Made by a program: the position numbers and the translations under genes
Assembly (NCBI GenBank): GCA_944388865.1
Contig: CALXKM010000007.1
Coordinates: 1-62,608, forward strand
From: an uncultured Duodenibacillus sp.
GTDB lineage: Bacteria; Pseudomonadota; Gammaproteobacteria; Burkholderiales; Burkholderiaceae_F
Length of the DNA: 62,608 nucleotides
Direction: 5' to 3'
In this document: positions 10,763 to 20,817 of the stretch, piece after piece
Position numbering within the stretch: position 1 is the stretch's first letter
Layout: the number at the start of each line of letters is the position of its first letter
The notes under the pieces: model-generated
Database searches by the model: none
What the model saw: only the letters and a program-made list of their open reading frames with translations
What the model was told of the DNA's origin: nothing

Positions 10763-11899
10763 TCAGGCAAACGAAAAAATCTTCAAGGCCCGACCCGATC
10801 CTGCAGGCACGCCGTGTGCGGTCATAGCCGCGTGCACTTCACGCAGCTGCTGACCAATCATGGCCGCCGCAGCTGAACCAAGCGGATTGCCCGAGACGTC
10901 AGTCATCATGGCGTCGATCTTGCAGCACAAATCATTAGCAATTGAGAAGAAGGCCGACAAAGGATCGTTGGCTGCCGCCACAAGCGGTACGTCAAGCTTG
11001 AGCTCAACTTCGTTTTTGAGAGTTTTCGAAGGCGTCAGAACAAAAATTGGATCTGTGGCATCAGCAGGCGTCTTCTCATACTGTCCTTCGTGCTTGGTAA
11101 AGCCGCAGGCAATGGCCGCAGACTCAAGCACCGTCTCGTTGATGTCCTTGTCGCTGACGATCTTGACCGAGAGCACATTATCAAAAGCCTTGACGATGCG
11201 CGAAACGCGATCTGCTCCCTCGACCATGGTCTTGGAATCGGGAACAGAGACTTCGGCCTCGATCTGAATGGCGATGCTGTTGGCAAGCGTGATGAACTTG
11301 GAGGCAGTGATGTCGTCAATGCTGCGCGCACGATTTGCAAGCAGCGTTGCCATGTATATCTGCGTGCAAGTCTGCACGTTGTCAAGATCATGGTGCCACA
11401 ATTTGGCATCCTGATCAAAAAAGTCAAAGCGCACCAAGCCGGACAAACCGTTGTCTTCAACCATTCTGCCCAATCGGGTGAGCTGCGCCTTGGGAAAATT
11501 CATGCCGGGCTTGGGCGTAAAGTACGCCACAGCCTCCACGGCCGGATCCACATCTGTGTTGCGGCGCCCCATTTTGGCTAGATCGACTTCAAAGTCGTCG
11601 ACCACAGCAGGCTCGTCTTCGACAGGAGGCTGCACAACGATGGGCTTGATTTCAACCTCTTCGACAGGCCTGATGTCGCTGGCCTGATCATCGGCCTTGA
11701 GTGTAGGCGCCTCAGGCTCATCATTGAGAACAGCATTCGGGACAGACGCCGGCTCCTGAGGTGTTTTTTTATTCAGTTTCTCTGCTGTTTTCTGAGCCGC
11801 CTTGTCGCCGACAGCATTCTTTCGAAAGCCGTACCAAGCGGCAGCGCCGAAAATGATCAAAATCAAAAGACCAATATGAATGGGTTGAATATCAGGCAT
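10763..11899 (-). CDS. zipA: ZipA-like cell division protein
   Basis: A 378-residue protein with one N-terminal membrane segment (about residues 8-25), a basic then acidic, Pro-rich linker to about residue 120, and a globular C-terminal domain beginning near PKPGMNFPKAQL. This N-out topology with a charged linker and C-terminal domain matches ZipA, which anchors FtsZ to the inner membrane. Sequence similarity is weak by eye, so the main support is architecture plus its position between smc and ligA. An SD-like GGGAGAGG precedes the ATG. Alternative: an unrelated membrane-anchored protein in the same slot. Confidence 0.7.
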   Translation of the reverse strand: MPDIQPIHIGLLILIIFGAAAWYGFRKNAVGDKAAQKTAEKLNKKTPQEPASVPNAVLNDEPEAPTLKADDQASDIRPVEEVEIKPIVVQPPVEDEPAVVDDFEVDLAKMGRRNTDVDPAVEAVAYFTPKPGMNFPKAQLTRLGRMVEDNGLSGLVRFDFFDQDAKLWHHDLDNVQTCTQIYMATLLANRARSIDDITASKFITLANSIAIQIEAEVSVPDSKTMVEGADRVSRIVKAFDNVLSVKIVSDKDINETVLESAAIACGFTKHEGQYEKTPADATDPIFVLTPSKTLKNEVELKLDVPLVAAANDPLSAFFSIANDLCCKIDAMMTDVSGNPLGSAAAAMIGQQLREVHAAMTAHGVPAGSGRALKIFSFA

Positions 11900-12019
11900 C
11901 AGCCTCTCCCGTTTTCAATGACTAGCATGGAAGTTTAGCGAAACTTCGCGGCTCGGAACTGCCGGGCGGCATCAGGACGCAATTCATTGCCGCCTCAAGC
12001 AGAACTTTTTGCGACAGCA

Positions 12020-15000
12020 TCAGCTCGCGGCCATGTCAGCGGCCGCCTCAACGTCAACGGACACGACGCGCGAAACGCCTGGTTCCTTCATGGTGACGCC
12101 CACAAGCTGCCCGAGATGCTCCATCGTCACGCGATGGTGCGTAATCATCATGAACTGCGTATTGGCGCTCATCTGCAGAATTCGGCGCGCCAAACGATCC
12201 TGATTGGCTTCGTCAAGAGGCGCATCGACCTCATCGAGCAGACAAAACGGAGCCGGGTTGAGCTTGAAGATCGCAAATACGAGCGCCGTGGCGGTAAGCG
12301 CCTGCTCGCCGCCCGACAAAAGCTTGACGCTGGCGTTTTTCTTGCCCGGCGGCTGGGCAATGACTTCGACGCCCGCCTCAAGAATCTCTTCGCCAGTCAT
12401 CTTGAGCTTGGCGCTTCCGCCGCCGAAAAGACCTGCAAACATGTCCATGAAGTTCTCGTTGACTGCGGCAAAGGTTGCTCGCAGCAGCTCTCGCGTTTCG
12501 GCGTCAATTTTTCGAATTGTGGCTTCCAGATTGGCGATGGCCTCTTCAAGGTCAGCCACCTGCCGTTCTGTTTCCTGCATGGCGCGGCGACTTGATTCGA
12601 GATTTTCGAGCGCGGCATGATTGACCGGACCGAGGGCGGCAATTTCTTCGGCAAACTTCGCAACGCGATTTTTCAATGTCGACGTTTTGAGTTTTTCCGC
12701 AATGAGCTTTTCGCGCAGACTCTGTCGATCGGCGCCGTTTTGATCGAGCCACTCAGTAAATGCGCGGCTTTGCGTCGCCCAGCTCTCGCGCTTGACCTTG
12801 AGGTCTGAAATCTCCTGCAGCATGGGCGTTTGATCGTCGTTGAGGCGACGCTGCCGCTCGTAGGCCTGCGTCAATGCGTTTTCAGCTTCCTGAGCCGTAT
12901 TTTGTGCAAGCTCCTGAGCCTTATTTTTTTCGTCGAGTTCGGCCAAAAGGCGGCTAAGACCTTCGCGCTCGGCTGTTTCATCAAGCGACTCGGCCTGAAG
13001 AGCAAGCTCTTCGAGCGAGGCGGCCATGAGTTCAATTTCCTCATCGGCCGTCTCGGCCTGTCTGCGCGTATCGGCTATGCGCTCGTCGATGGCGCGCAGC
13101 TGCACGCGCGCGACTTGAGCCTGAGCATGAATGTCGCGCTGCTGAGCTTCGAGATCCGTCAGAGCAGCCTCGGCCTCTTCGAGCTGCGCTTGCGCATCGG
13201 CTGCTGCCTGTTGTACGTGCGCCAGCTTCTCATCATACTGGGCAAAGCGCTCTTCGCCCTCTTCCTGACGCACGCGAAGCTCTTCGAGCCGAGCTTCTAG
13301 TTCGCGCAGCTCAAGCGCCAAGCGCGTACTTCTCTGACGCCAAGCCTCAATGGCCGCCTCCAGCGCCGAGTGCTCGACTTCAAGCGCATGCGTGAGATTG
13401 CGGATTTCTGCGGCAAACGCTTCTTTGGCCCGGTACTGCACCTCAAAGTCGGCAGCCTTTGCCTTGGCCGCAATAAGCTTTTCGTCAAGTTCCTCAATCT
13501 CAGCTCTGAGTTCGGTTTCTCTAGCCTCAAGGCTGCGAATTTGCGCAGCGCGCGAAACGATGCCCGCATCATCGCTGTCCTCAGCCCAGAAGGTGACGCT
13601 TACGCGGTCAATGACATGACCATCGGGAGTGACAAACATGCCGCGAGCCGGCAGCTTGTCGAGAGCTGCTGCGGCCTGAGCAAGGTCTGAGGCCGCATAA
13701 ACACCCGCAAGCCAACTCTCGAGCGCACGCATGATGCGCGGCTGTTGTGCATGCACGTGTGCGAGCAACGGCTCAAAGCCTTCTAGCGGATCGGCTGACA
13801 AAGGTTCAGCTTCAGAGTAAAACACCAATTTGGAAGGCGGCGGATCAAAAGCAAAGCCTGCAGCCCGGCGAACATCCCCCACAGTCAAAGCCGAAGCTTT
13901 TTCGCGCAAGACGGCCTCAAGCGCCACAGCCCAACCCGAGTCGATTTCTAGCGATTCGAAAAGGCGCGGCAAACTATCGAGTCCCATTTTGGAGAGCCAC
14001 TGCGGCAGCTTGCCTTGCCCTTCTGCACGCTCCTGCACGGCCAACAATGTCTGCACGCGAGCGCTTGTGCGCTCAAGCTCCTGCGCTTTGGCCTCACGAT
14101 TACCGCGCAAAGCCTCCAGTGCATCCTTTGCTTTTTCGAGTTCTTCAGAGAGTTCTTCAGATTGCGCCGCCCTCTCTTCAAGAAGCGCCGTATTTTCTTC
14201 AATCTTCTCTGTGAGCTCTTCAAAGCGCTCCTCATCGGGCGCTGCCGCAGGACGCGATTCGGCCTTGAGATTGTCGATGCGCGACTCGACCTCGGAAACC
14301 TCACGGCTGACGGCTTGCATCTCAACATGAAAAACATTGATCTGATTTTGCGCTTCGACCGATCTAGAGCGCGCTTCTTCATAAGCAGCCGAAAGCGTTT
14401 CATAGTCTTGCTGACGCTCGGCCACGGTCTCTGAGAGAGCCGCTGCTTCCTCCTCATAGCCGGCAGCTTCCTGCGCGAGCGACTCTTTTTGCGCTTCAAA
14501 CTCAGCAATTCGCTCGGAGGCTTGCGCTTTTTGCTCTTTTCTGCGCTGCAGCGCCTGCTGATTGCCGGCAATCTGACGCGCAATGGAATCCTTTTTTTCG
14601 ATGATGACGCGAATATTTCCTTCAAGCTCCGTGACGCTTGACTGCGTCTGCCAGGCCGCCTGGCGCGCGGCGTCGGCAGCTTCGCGCTTGATGCGCGCCT
14701 CATCCTTCATGCCCTCGATTTCCACGAGAAGCTTTTGCGCCTCGCCCCGGCACTCAAGCATCAGCGCTTCCTTCTCGGCAATCTGCGCATTGAGCTTATT
14801 GACAGCCGCAGCCGCATCGTCTTCCTGCGAAACATACCAAAGAAGCTCAGCCTCAATGCGCTGGTCTTCCAAGTTCTGCCATTGACGGGCAATTTCAGCC
14901 TCGCCCGTGAGCCTTTCGATTTCAACGCGCTTATTTTCTTGCAGCAGACTGACCTTTTCGAGATTGCCGCGCGTGCTTGCCAGAGCGGTTTCCGTCTCGC

Positions 15001-15535
15001 GGCGGCGTTCCTTATATTTGCTCACGCCTGCAGCCTCTTCGAGGTACACGCGCAGTTCTTCGGGCTTGGCGCGAATGAAGTTGCTGATCATGCCCTGGCT
15101 GATGATGGCGTACGAGCGCGGGCCAAGCCCTGTGCCCATGAAGATGTCCTGTACATCGCGCCTGCGCACCTGCTGATTGTTGATCATGTAGATGTTGGTG
15201 CCGTCGCGCGTGATGATGCGCTTGATGGAGAGCTCGGTATAACGCCCCCAGGCGCCCGCAATCGTACCGTCGGAATTGTCCAGAACCATCTCGACCGATG
15301 CGCGAGATGAAGCAGGACGATTGGTTGATCCGGCAAAAATCAACTCGCTCATTGAGCTTGAGCCGCGCAGCTCAGAGACGCGCGCCTCGCCCAAAACCCA
15401 CCGAATGGCATCGATAACATTGGACTTGCCGCACCCATTGGGACCAACGATGCCCGAGACGGCACCGGGAAATTCAATAACGGTCGTATCGGCAAAGCTC
15501 TTGAAGCCGCTGATTCTGAGTTGTTTTAAACGCAC
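12020..15535 (-). CDS. smc: Chromosome segregation protein SMC
   Basis: SMC forms the condensin arm pair that organises and separates chromosomes. With the GTG start at 15535 the protein is 1171 residues, the usual length. It opens RLKQLRISGFKSFAD, with Walker A GPNGCGKSN at 31-39, followed by a long coiled coil, a hinge near the middle (GMFVTPDGHVIDR), the second coil, the ABC signature LSGGEQALTA and Walker B LLDEVDAPLDEAN. The frame is open for a further 96 codons upstream, but those residues have no counterpart in SMC proteins. No strong ribosome-binding site precedes the GTG. Confidence 0.95.
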   Translation of the reverse strand: MRLKQLRISGFKSFADTTVIEFPGAVSGIVGPNGCGKSNVIDAIRWVLGEARVSELRGSSSMSELIFAGSTNRPASSRASVEMVLDNSDGTIAGAWGRYTELSIKRIITRDGTNIYMINNQQVRRRDVQDIFMGTGLGPRSYAIISQGMISNFIRAKPEELRVYLEEAAGVSKYKERRRETETALASTRGNLEKVSLLQENKRVEIERLTGEAEIARQWQNLEDQRIEAELLWYVSQEDDAAAAVNKLNAQIAEKEALMLECRGEAQKLLVEIEGMKDEARIKREAADAARQAAWQTQSSVTELEGNIRVIIEKKDSIARQIAGNQQALQRRKEQKAQASERIAEFEAQKESLAQEAAGYEEEAAALSETVAERQQDYETLSAAYEEARSRSVEAQNQINVFHVEMQAVSREVSEVESRIDNLKAESRPAAAPDEERFEELTEKIEENTALLEERAAQSEELSEELEKAKDALEALRGNREAKAQELERTSARVQTLLAVQERAEGQGKLPQWLSKMGLDSLPRLFESLEIDSGWAVALEAVLREKASALTVGDVRRAAGFAFDPPPSKLVFYSEAEPLSADPLEGFEPLLAHVHAQQPRIMRALESWLAGVYAASDLAQAAAALDKLPARGMFVTPDGHVIDRVSVTFWAEDSDDAGIVSRAAQIRSLEARETELRAEIEELDEKLIAAKAKAADFEVQYRAKEAFAAEIRNLTHALEVEHSALEAAIEAWRQRSTRLALELRELEARLEELRVRQEEGEERFAQYDEKLAHVQQAAADAQAQLEEAEAALTDLEAQQRDIHAQAQVARVQLRAIDERIADTRRQAETADEEIELMAASLEELALQAESLDETAEREGLSRLLAELDEKNKAQELAQNTAQEAENALTQAYERQRRLNDDQTPMLQEISDLKVKRESWATQSRAFTEWLDQNGADRQSLREKLIAEKLKTSTLKNRVAKFAEEIAALGPVNHAALENLESSRRAMQETERQVADLEEAIANLEATIRKIDAETRELLRATFAAVNENFMDMFAGLFGGGSAKLKMTGEEILEAGVEVIAQPPGKKNASVKLLSGGEQALTATALVFAIFKLNPAPFCLLDEVDAPLDEANQDRLARRILQMSANTQFMMITHHRVTMEHLGQLVGVTMKEPGVSRVVSVDVEAAADMAAS

Positions 15536-16171
15536 GGGAAAACTGCTCGCTTTCGATGGGCTCGATGTCAAACATCTGACTGCAGCTTTGCTGCAGGTAT
15601 TCTTAGAAAGGTGCAGGGATTCTAAACAAAGCTCGCGACTGTAGAGAGGTTTGATGGCGAACTCTTTGGCCTGAAGCTCTTCTGAAGTATCTTCGCCGGC
15701 ACGGCTTTGCAATCGAGCGCTGGCCGCACGCTGCGGCCGTTTGGCCGTTTGAGGCTGAAAAATTCCGTCGAACAATTCAACTTGTCCCGGATTGATTTCT
15801 GCAAAATGACCCCGAGCGCACACGGCTCAAAACTCAGCCGAACATGCGCGAAAATTTGAGATTCAGGCCGCTTTGCGCCCGTATAATTGATTGATTTGGA
15901 AGAATGCAGGCGCTGATGAGTGTTCTTTGAGTCAACGCCAACGCTTTCAAAACGTTTCAGCATAAAACCTGGAGACAAAAGCCTCCGCAAGGCGCCTTTT
16001 CTGCAAAAGCGAGCGCGTCGCCCCGCACAAAGGACGACCAGACGAAGGCCTGATGCTTGCGTGCAGCAATGCGCGGGCTGTCTTTTGGCTTTATGACAGA
16101 TATAAAAGGAACAGCGAAGCTTTCTTTCAATCCAGTTTTAGAAACCCACTCAAAATACACACATAAAAACT
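15536..16171 (+). other. Intergenic region between smc and queF
   Basis: About 640 bp with no gene I can support. Short open frames on the minus strand here have no family features and no ribosome-binding sites. The interval must hold the divergent smc and queF promoters. A TATAAT occurs at about 15879, but no well-spaced -35 partner was found. I looked for a preQ1 riboswitch ahead of queF and did not find the expected C-rich pairing and A-rich tail. Confidence 0.6.
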
Positions 16172-16594
16172 ATGTCTTCTGCTGCCAGCCGCAATCTTGA
16201 GATCTTTGACAATCCCAACCCCAAGCGCGACTACCTCATTCACATGGAAATTCCGGAATTTACCTGCCTGTGTCCGCTCACCGGTCAGCCGGACTTCGCC
16301 ACATTGATTCTTGACTACATTCCCGATGAAAAGAATCTAGAGCTCAAAGCTCTCAAGCTTTACATGTGGTCCTTTAGAAACGAAGGCCACTTTCATGAGG
16401 ACATCACAAACCGCATCCTTGACGATTTTGTTGAAGCGGTCAATCCGCGCTTCATGCGTCTGGAAGCGCGCTGGTGGGTGCGCGGGGGCATCTATACGAC
16501 GGTGCGCGCCGAACACAGAAAGCCCGGCTGGGAACCTGCCGCAACTGTGGATCTTCCGCAGTTTCCGACCAATGATCCGATGAGAAGCATCTAA
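16172..16594 (+). CDS. queF: NADPH-dependent 7-cyano-7-deazaguanine reductase (short QueF)
   Basis: QueF reduces preQ0 to preQ1 in queuosine biosynthesis. At 140 residues this is the short, unimodular YkvM type. The catalytic Cys lies in [14 protein letters not shown], followed by the QueF motif [15 protein letters not shown] and HFHE. It is the first of a run of plus-strand genes and lies 58 bp ahead of dapC. No other queuosine gene is in the window. Confidence 0.96.
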   Translation: MSSAASRNLEIFDNPNPKRDYLIHMEIPEFTCLCPLTGQPDFATLILDYIPDEKNLELKALKLYMWSFRNEGHFHEDITNRILDDFVEAVNPRFMRLEARWWVRGGIYTTVRAEHRKPGWEPAATVDLPQFPTNDPMRSI

Positions 16595-16652
16595 AGCAAA
16601 ATGCATTGACCGACAAACGCTCGGCGCAATCTCTGTTAAAGGAACAACAGCC

Positions 16653-17852
16653 GTGACCAATCCCGGACTTCTTCTCACCCGTCCCTATCCTTTTGCAAGA
16701 CTCAGAAAGCTTTTTGAAGGCATCGAGCCCGCTGCAGGCAAGCTCAAGCCGATTTCTCTGGGCATTGGAGAGCCTCAGCACCCGTTGCCTGAGTGCATCC
16801 GCAAGGCCGTGACGGACAATCTCGACATGATGAGCCACTATCCAGGAACGTCCGGCACCGCTGCACTGCGCGAAGCAATTGCCCGCTGGTGCGTATTGCG
16901 CTACGGGGCTCAACTTGATGCATCCACGCAGATTTTGCCCGTGCTTGGCTCTCGCGAGGCCCTTTTTAGCTTTACGCAGTCGCATATCAACGCCTCTGGC
17001 GCTCAAAAGCCCGTCGCACTCATCCCCTGCCCTTTCTATCAGATCTACGAAGGCGCCTCGCTTTTGGCGGGAGCCGAGCCTGTCTACATGCCGCTTTCGT
17101 CTCGAAACGGCTTCTTGCCAGACTTCAGCTGCGTGCCTGAAAGCGTGCTTGCCCGCACGCAGGTCGTTTTTGTCTGCTCGCCGGGAAATCCGACAGGCTC
17201 AGTCATGAAGCTTGAAAACTGGAAGGAGCTCTTTGAGCTTTCCGACCGATATGGGTTTGCTATCGTGAGCGACGAGTGCTACAGCGAAATCTACTTTGAA
17301 GAAGGACAGGCTCCTCTGGGCGCTCTGAGCGCAGCAAAGCTTCTCGGACGCGATGACTTCAAAAACATCATCATTATGCAAAGCCTCTCCAAGCGCAGCA
17401 ATGCGCCCGGCATGCGAAGCGGCTTTGTGGCCGGAGACGCAGCGCTCATCAAGCCCTTCTTGCTTTACCGCACGTATCACGGCTCGGCCATGAATCCGAC
17501 CGTGCAAGCCGCCTCGATTGCGGCCTGGAGCGATGAAGCGCACGTTGTAGAAAACCGCAGGCTGTACCGCGAAAAATTTGCTGCTGCGCAGCCTGTTGTG
17601 AATTCTGCTCTTGAAGCTCCCATGCCCGAGGCAAGCTTTTATCTTTGGACTAAAGTGCCAGGCGACGATACGATTTTCGCGCGTGAACTCTACCGAAAGA
17701 TGGGTGTCACAGTGCTTCCCGGCTCATACCTGTCGCGCAACCTTAAAGAGGGCAATCCTGGAACCGGATACGTGCGCATTGCCTTTGTGGCAGAACCGTC
17801 AGAAGCTCTTGAAGCAGCCGAGCGCATTGCCGAGTTCGTCAAAACGCGCTAA
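16653..17852 (+). CDS. dapC: Succinyldiaminopimelate aminotransferase
   Basis: A PLP-dependent class I/II aminotransferase of 399 residues. It probably converts N-succinyl-2-amino-6-ketopimelate to succinyl-DAP in lysine and peptidoglycan synthesis. PLP-site features include the Tyr/Asp region VSDECYSEIYFEE and the Schiff-base Lys in SLSKRSNAPGMRSGF. The specific role is inferred from dapD and dapE directly downstream. Translation starts at a GTG with AAAGGA upstream. A weak hairpin with a long T-run overlaps the stop codon and may reduce readthrough into dapD. Confidence 0.9.
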   Translation: MTNPGLLLTRPYPFARLRKLFEGIEPAAGKLKPISLGIGEPQHPLPECIRKAVTDNLDMMSHYPGTSGTAALREAIARWCVLRYGAQLDASTQILPVLGSREALFSFTQSHINASGAQKPVALIPCPFYQIYEGASLLAGAEPVYMPLSSRNGFLPDFSCVPESVLARTQVVFVCSPGNPTGSVMKLENWKELFELSDRYGFAIVSDECYSEIYFEEGQAPLGALSAAKLLGRDDFKNIIIMQSLSKRSNAPGMRSGFVAGDAALIKPFLLYRTYHGSAMNPTVQAASIAAWSDEAHVVENRRLYREKFAAAQPVVNSALEAPMPEASFYLWTKVPGDDTIFARELYRKMGVTVLPGSYLSRNLKEGNPGTGYVRIAFVAEPSEALEAAERIAEFVKTR

Positions 17853-17916
17853 GAAAATTTTTTAGCTTTTTTTTCATCAACCTTTCAAACTACTTTTTTC
17901 AGGACTCAAAAAAAAA

Positions 17917-18741
<825 letters not shown>

Positions 18742-18758
18742 TTCTTAAGCTACTGGTT

Positions 18759-19889
18759 ATGAGCGATGTCTTGGAACTGGCGCGCGATCTGCTCGCCTGT
18801 CCGTCGGTGACCCCCGACGAGGCAGGCACGATCGGCGTGCTTGAAGATTTTTTAAAGCCCTCTGGCTTTGCCTTTGAAATTGAGCGCACGCCAAACGGCA
18901 CGACCAACGCCTGGATCACGCACGGCGAGGGCGCTCCGCTTTTTGTCTTTGGTGGTCACGTCGACGTAGTAAGCCCCGGCGACTTGGCTCGCTGGACGAC
19001 GCCTGCCTTTGAGCCTGATGTGCGCGATGGCTTTCTCTATGCGCGCGGCGCTTCCGACATGAAGGGCTCGGTTGCTGCCGCAGCCGTCGCATTCCGAGAC
19101 TTCGTTCAAAAACACCCAGATCATCCAGGCACGCTTGCCATGCTCATCACGAGCGATGAAGAAGGCGACGGTTATGAGGGGACAATGCGCGTCGTTGAGG
19201 AACTGAAAAACCGAGGCGTGCGCATCAACTGGTGCATTGTCGGCGAACCCAGCTGCAGCCGACGCTTTGGCGACACCATCAAGAACGGACGTAGGGGGTC
19301 GCTCAACGGCAAAATGATCGTGCACGGCAAGCAAGGCCATGTCGCCTACCCGCAGCTTGCGCTCAATCCCATTCATGCAGCAGCCCCTTTTCTTGCCGAA
19401 CTCTGCGGCCGCATCTGGGATGAAGGCACCGAACACTTTGCCCCCACCTCTTTTCAGATTTCGAACATTCACGCAGGCGAAGGCACCGTCAACATCATTC
19501 CGGCTCAGTGCGAGATTACCTTCAACATCCGCTACAACACGTGCTGGACGCAAGAGCAGCTCATTGAGCTCATTGAAAAAGAGGCTCGTGAAGCGGGGCT
19601 CGCTGCAGAATTTGCCTGGAAGAGCACGGCGCGCCCCTTTGTGACTGCTCCGGGAGAAATGACGCAGGCCCTCTTGCAAGCTATCTTTGAGCAGACAGGC
19701 GTTCGGGCGGAGCTCAATACCGCAGGCGGCACGTCTGATGCGCGATTTATCAGCACGATTGCCGACGAGACGGTTGAATTCGGGCCGCTCAACGCCACCA
19801 TTCACAGCATCAACGAATGCGTCGGCCTCGACGAGCTCGAGGGACTCGTCGCCATTTACAGGCGCACCATTGAAAAGCTCTTTGCTTAG
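18759..19889 (+). CDS. dapE: Succinyl-diaminopimelate desuccinylase
   Basis: DapE is a dizinc M20 hydrolase that releases succinate to give LL-DAP. The 376-residue protein shows the metal and catalytic motifs: GGHVDVVSPGD (His and catalytic Asp), GASDMKG (bridging Asp), SDEEGDGYEGT (catalytic Glu pair), with the dimerisation domain between. The last metal His is near the C-terminus in TIHSINECV. It starts 17 nt after dapD. A 346-codon open frame on the opposite strand is a codon-bias shadow. Confidence 0.97.
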   Translation: MSDVLELARDLLACPSVTPDEAGTIGVLEDFLKPSGFAFEIERTPNGTTNAWITHGEGAPLFVFGGHVDVVSPGDLARWTTPAFEPDVRDGFLYARGASDMKGSVAAAAVAFRDFVQKHPDHPGTLAMLITSDEEGDGYEGTMRVVEELKNRGVRINWCIVGEPSCSRRFGDTIKNGRRGSLNGKMIVHGKQGHVAYPQLALNPIHAAAPFLAELCGRIWDEGTEHFAPTSFQISNIHAGEGTVNIIPAQCEITFNIRYNTCWTQEQLIELIEKEAREAGLAAEFAWKSTARPFVTAPGEMTQALLQAIFEQTGVRAELNTAGGTSDARFISTIADETVEFGPLNATIHSINECVGLDELEGLVAIYRRTIEKLFA

Positions 19890-19914
19890 CAACCAATTTT
19901 CTTTTTTTCGTCAT

Positions 19915-20817
19915 ATGACTTCTTCACACTGCGCTGCCAACCTCAGCACCATTTGCGACTTTACACGCTGGGCCATGACGGAAATGGCCAAAAACGACAT
20001 CAGCCTCGGACACGGCACGGCCGACTATTGGGAAGAGGCTACGGTGCTCGTCATGCGCACGCTTGGACTTCCTTTTGAAAAACTCGAGGCCTTCTGGGAC
20101 GCTAAATTGACGCCCTCAGAGATTGAACTGGTTGCGGCAAACATCAAGCGCCGCGTCAAGGACAAAGTGCCTTTGGCCTACCTCATTCATGAAGGCTGGC
20201 TCTCGCAGCAATGCTTTTACGTTGACGAGCGCGTGCTGATTCCTAGAAGCTTTATTGCCGAGCTGCTCGAAGAAGACCTCGCACCTTGGGTGGAGGATCC
20301 GGAAAACGTCGGCTCGGTTCTTGACATGTGCACAGGCAGCGGCTGTCTGGCGATTCTTGCCGCACGGACCTTCCCGAATGCCGTTGTTGTAGGCGCAGAT
20401 ATCAGCGCGGACGCCCTGGAAGTCGCCTCCGTCAACCGTGAGCGCTTTGGTCTTGAAGAAGATCTTGAACTTGTGCAGAGCGATCTTTTTGAAAATCTTC
20501 AAGGCCGCAAATTTGATCTCATCATCTCCAACCCGCCTTATGTGACCGAAGAGGCCATGCTGGCGCTGCCGGCGGAGTACCGGGCTGAACCGGCGCTCGC
20601 GCTCGGGGCCGGAGCAGACGGCATGGACATCATGCGCCGCATGATGCCCGCGCTCAAAGAGCATCTCACCCCTCAAGGCCTTGCCGTGATTGAAATCGGC
20701 GACGGGCGCGAGGCCTTTGAAGCGATCTGGCCCGAGCTGCCCGTCACGTGGCTGACGACAAGCGGAGGCGACGATCTCGTCTTTGCCGTTCGTGCTCAGG
20801 ATCTGAAGGACATCTGA
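19915..20817 (+). CDS. prmB: 50S ribosomal protein L3 glutamine methyltransferase
   Basis: PrmB methylates a glutamine of ribosomal protein L3. From the ATG at 19915 it is 300 residues. Features are the N-terminal helical domain (GHGTADYWEEA, typical of PrmB rather than PrmC), the SAM site DMCTGSGCLAI and the catalytic NPPY motif in ISNPPYVTEEA. The frame runs further upstream inside dapE, but those codons are in dapE's alternative frame. Its stop overlaps the start of the ABC-F gene (ATGA), so the two are translationally coupled. Confidence 0.93.
   Translation: MTSSHCAANLSTICDFTRWAMTEMAKNDISLGHGTADYWEEATVLVMRTLGLPFEKLEAFWDAKLTPSEIELVAANIKRRVKDKVPLAYLIHEGWLSQQCFYVDERVLIPRSFIAELLEEDLAPWVEDPENVGSVLDMCTGSGCLAILAARTFPNAVVVGADISADALEVASVNRERFGLEEDLELVQSDLFENLQGRKFDLIISNPPYVTEEAMLALPAEYRAEPALALGAGADGMDIMRRMMPALKEHLTPQGLAVIEIGDGREAFEAIWPELPVTWLTTSGGDDLVFAVRAQDLKDI

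Noticed and set aside
15622-15990. 122-codon minus-strand frame upstream of smc
   Set aside because: No recognisable features or ribosome-binding site; it overlaps the frame that reads into smc and looks random.
16050-16171. preQ1 riboswitch ahead of queF
   Set aside because: The leader has an A-rich end, but I could not find the P1 stem and C-rich loop pairing expected of preQ1-I or the layout of preQ1-II.
18852-19892. 346-codon minus-strand frame opposite dapE
   Set aside because: dapE carries all catalytic motifs; the antisense product has no recognisable motif or ribosome-binding site.
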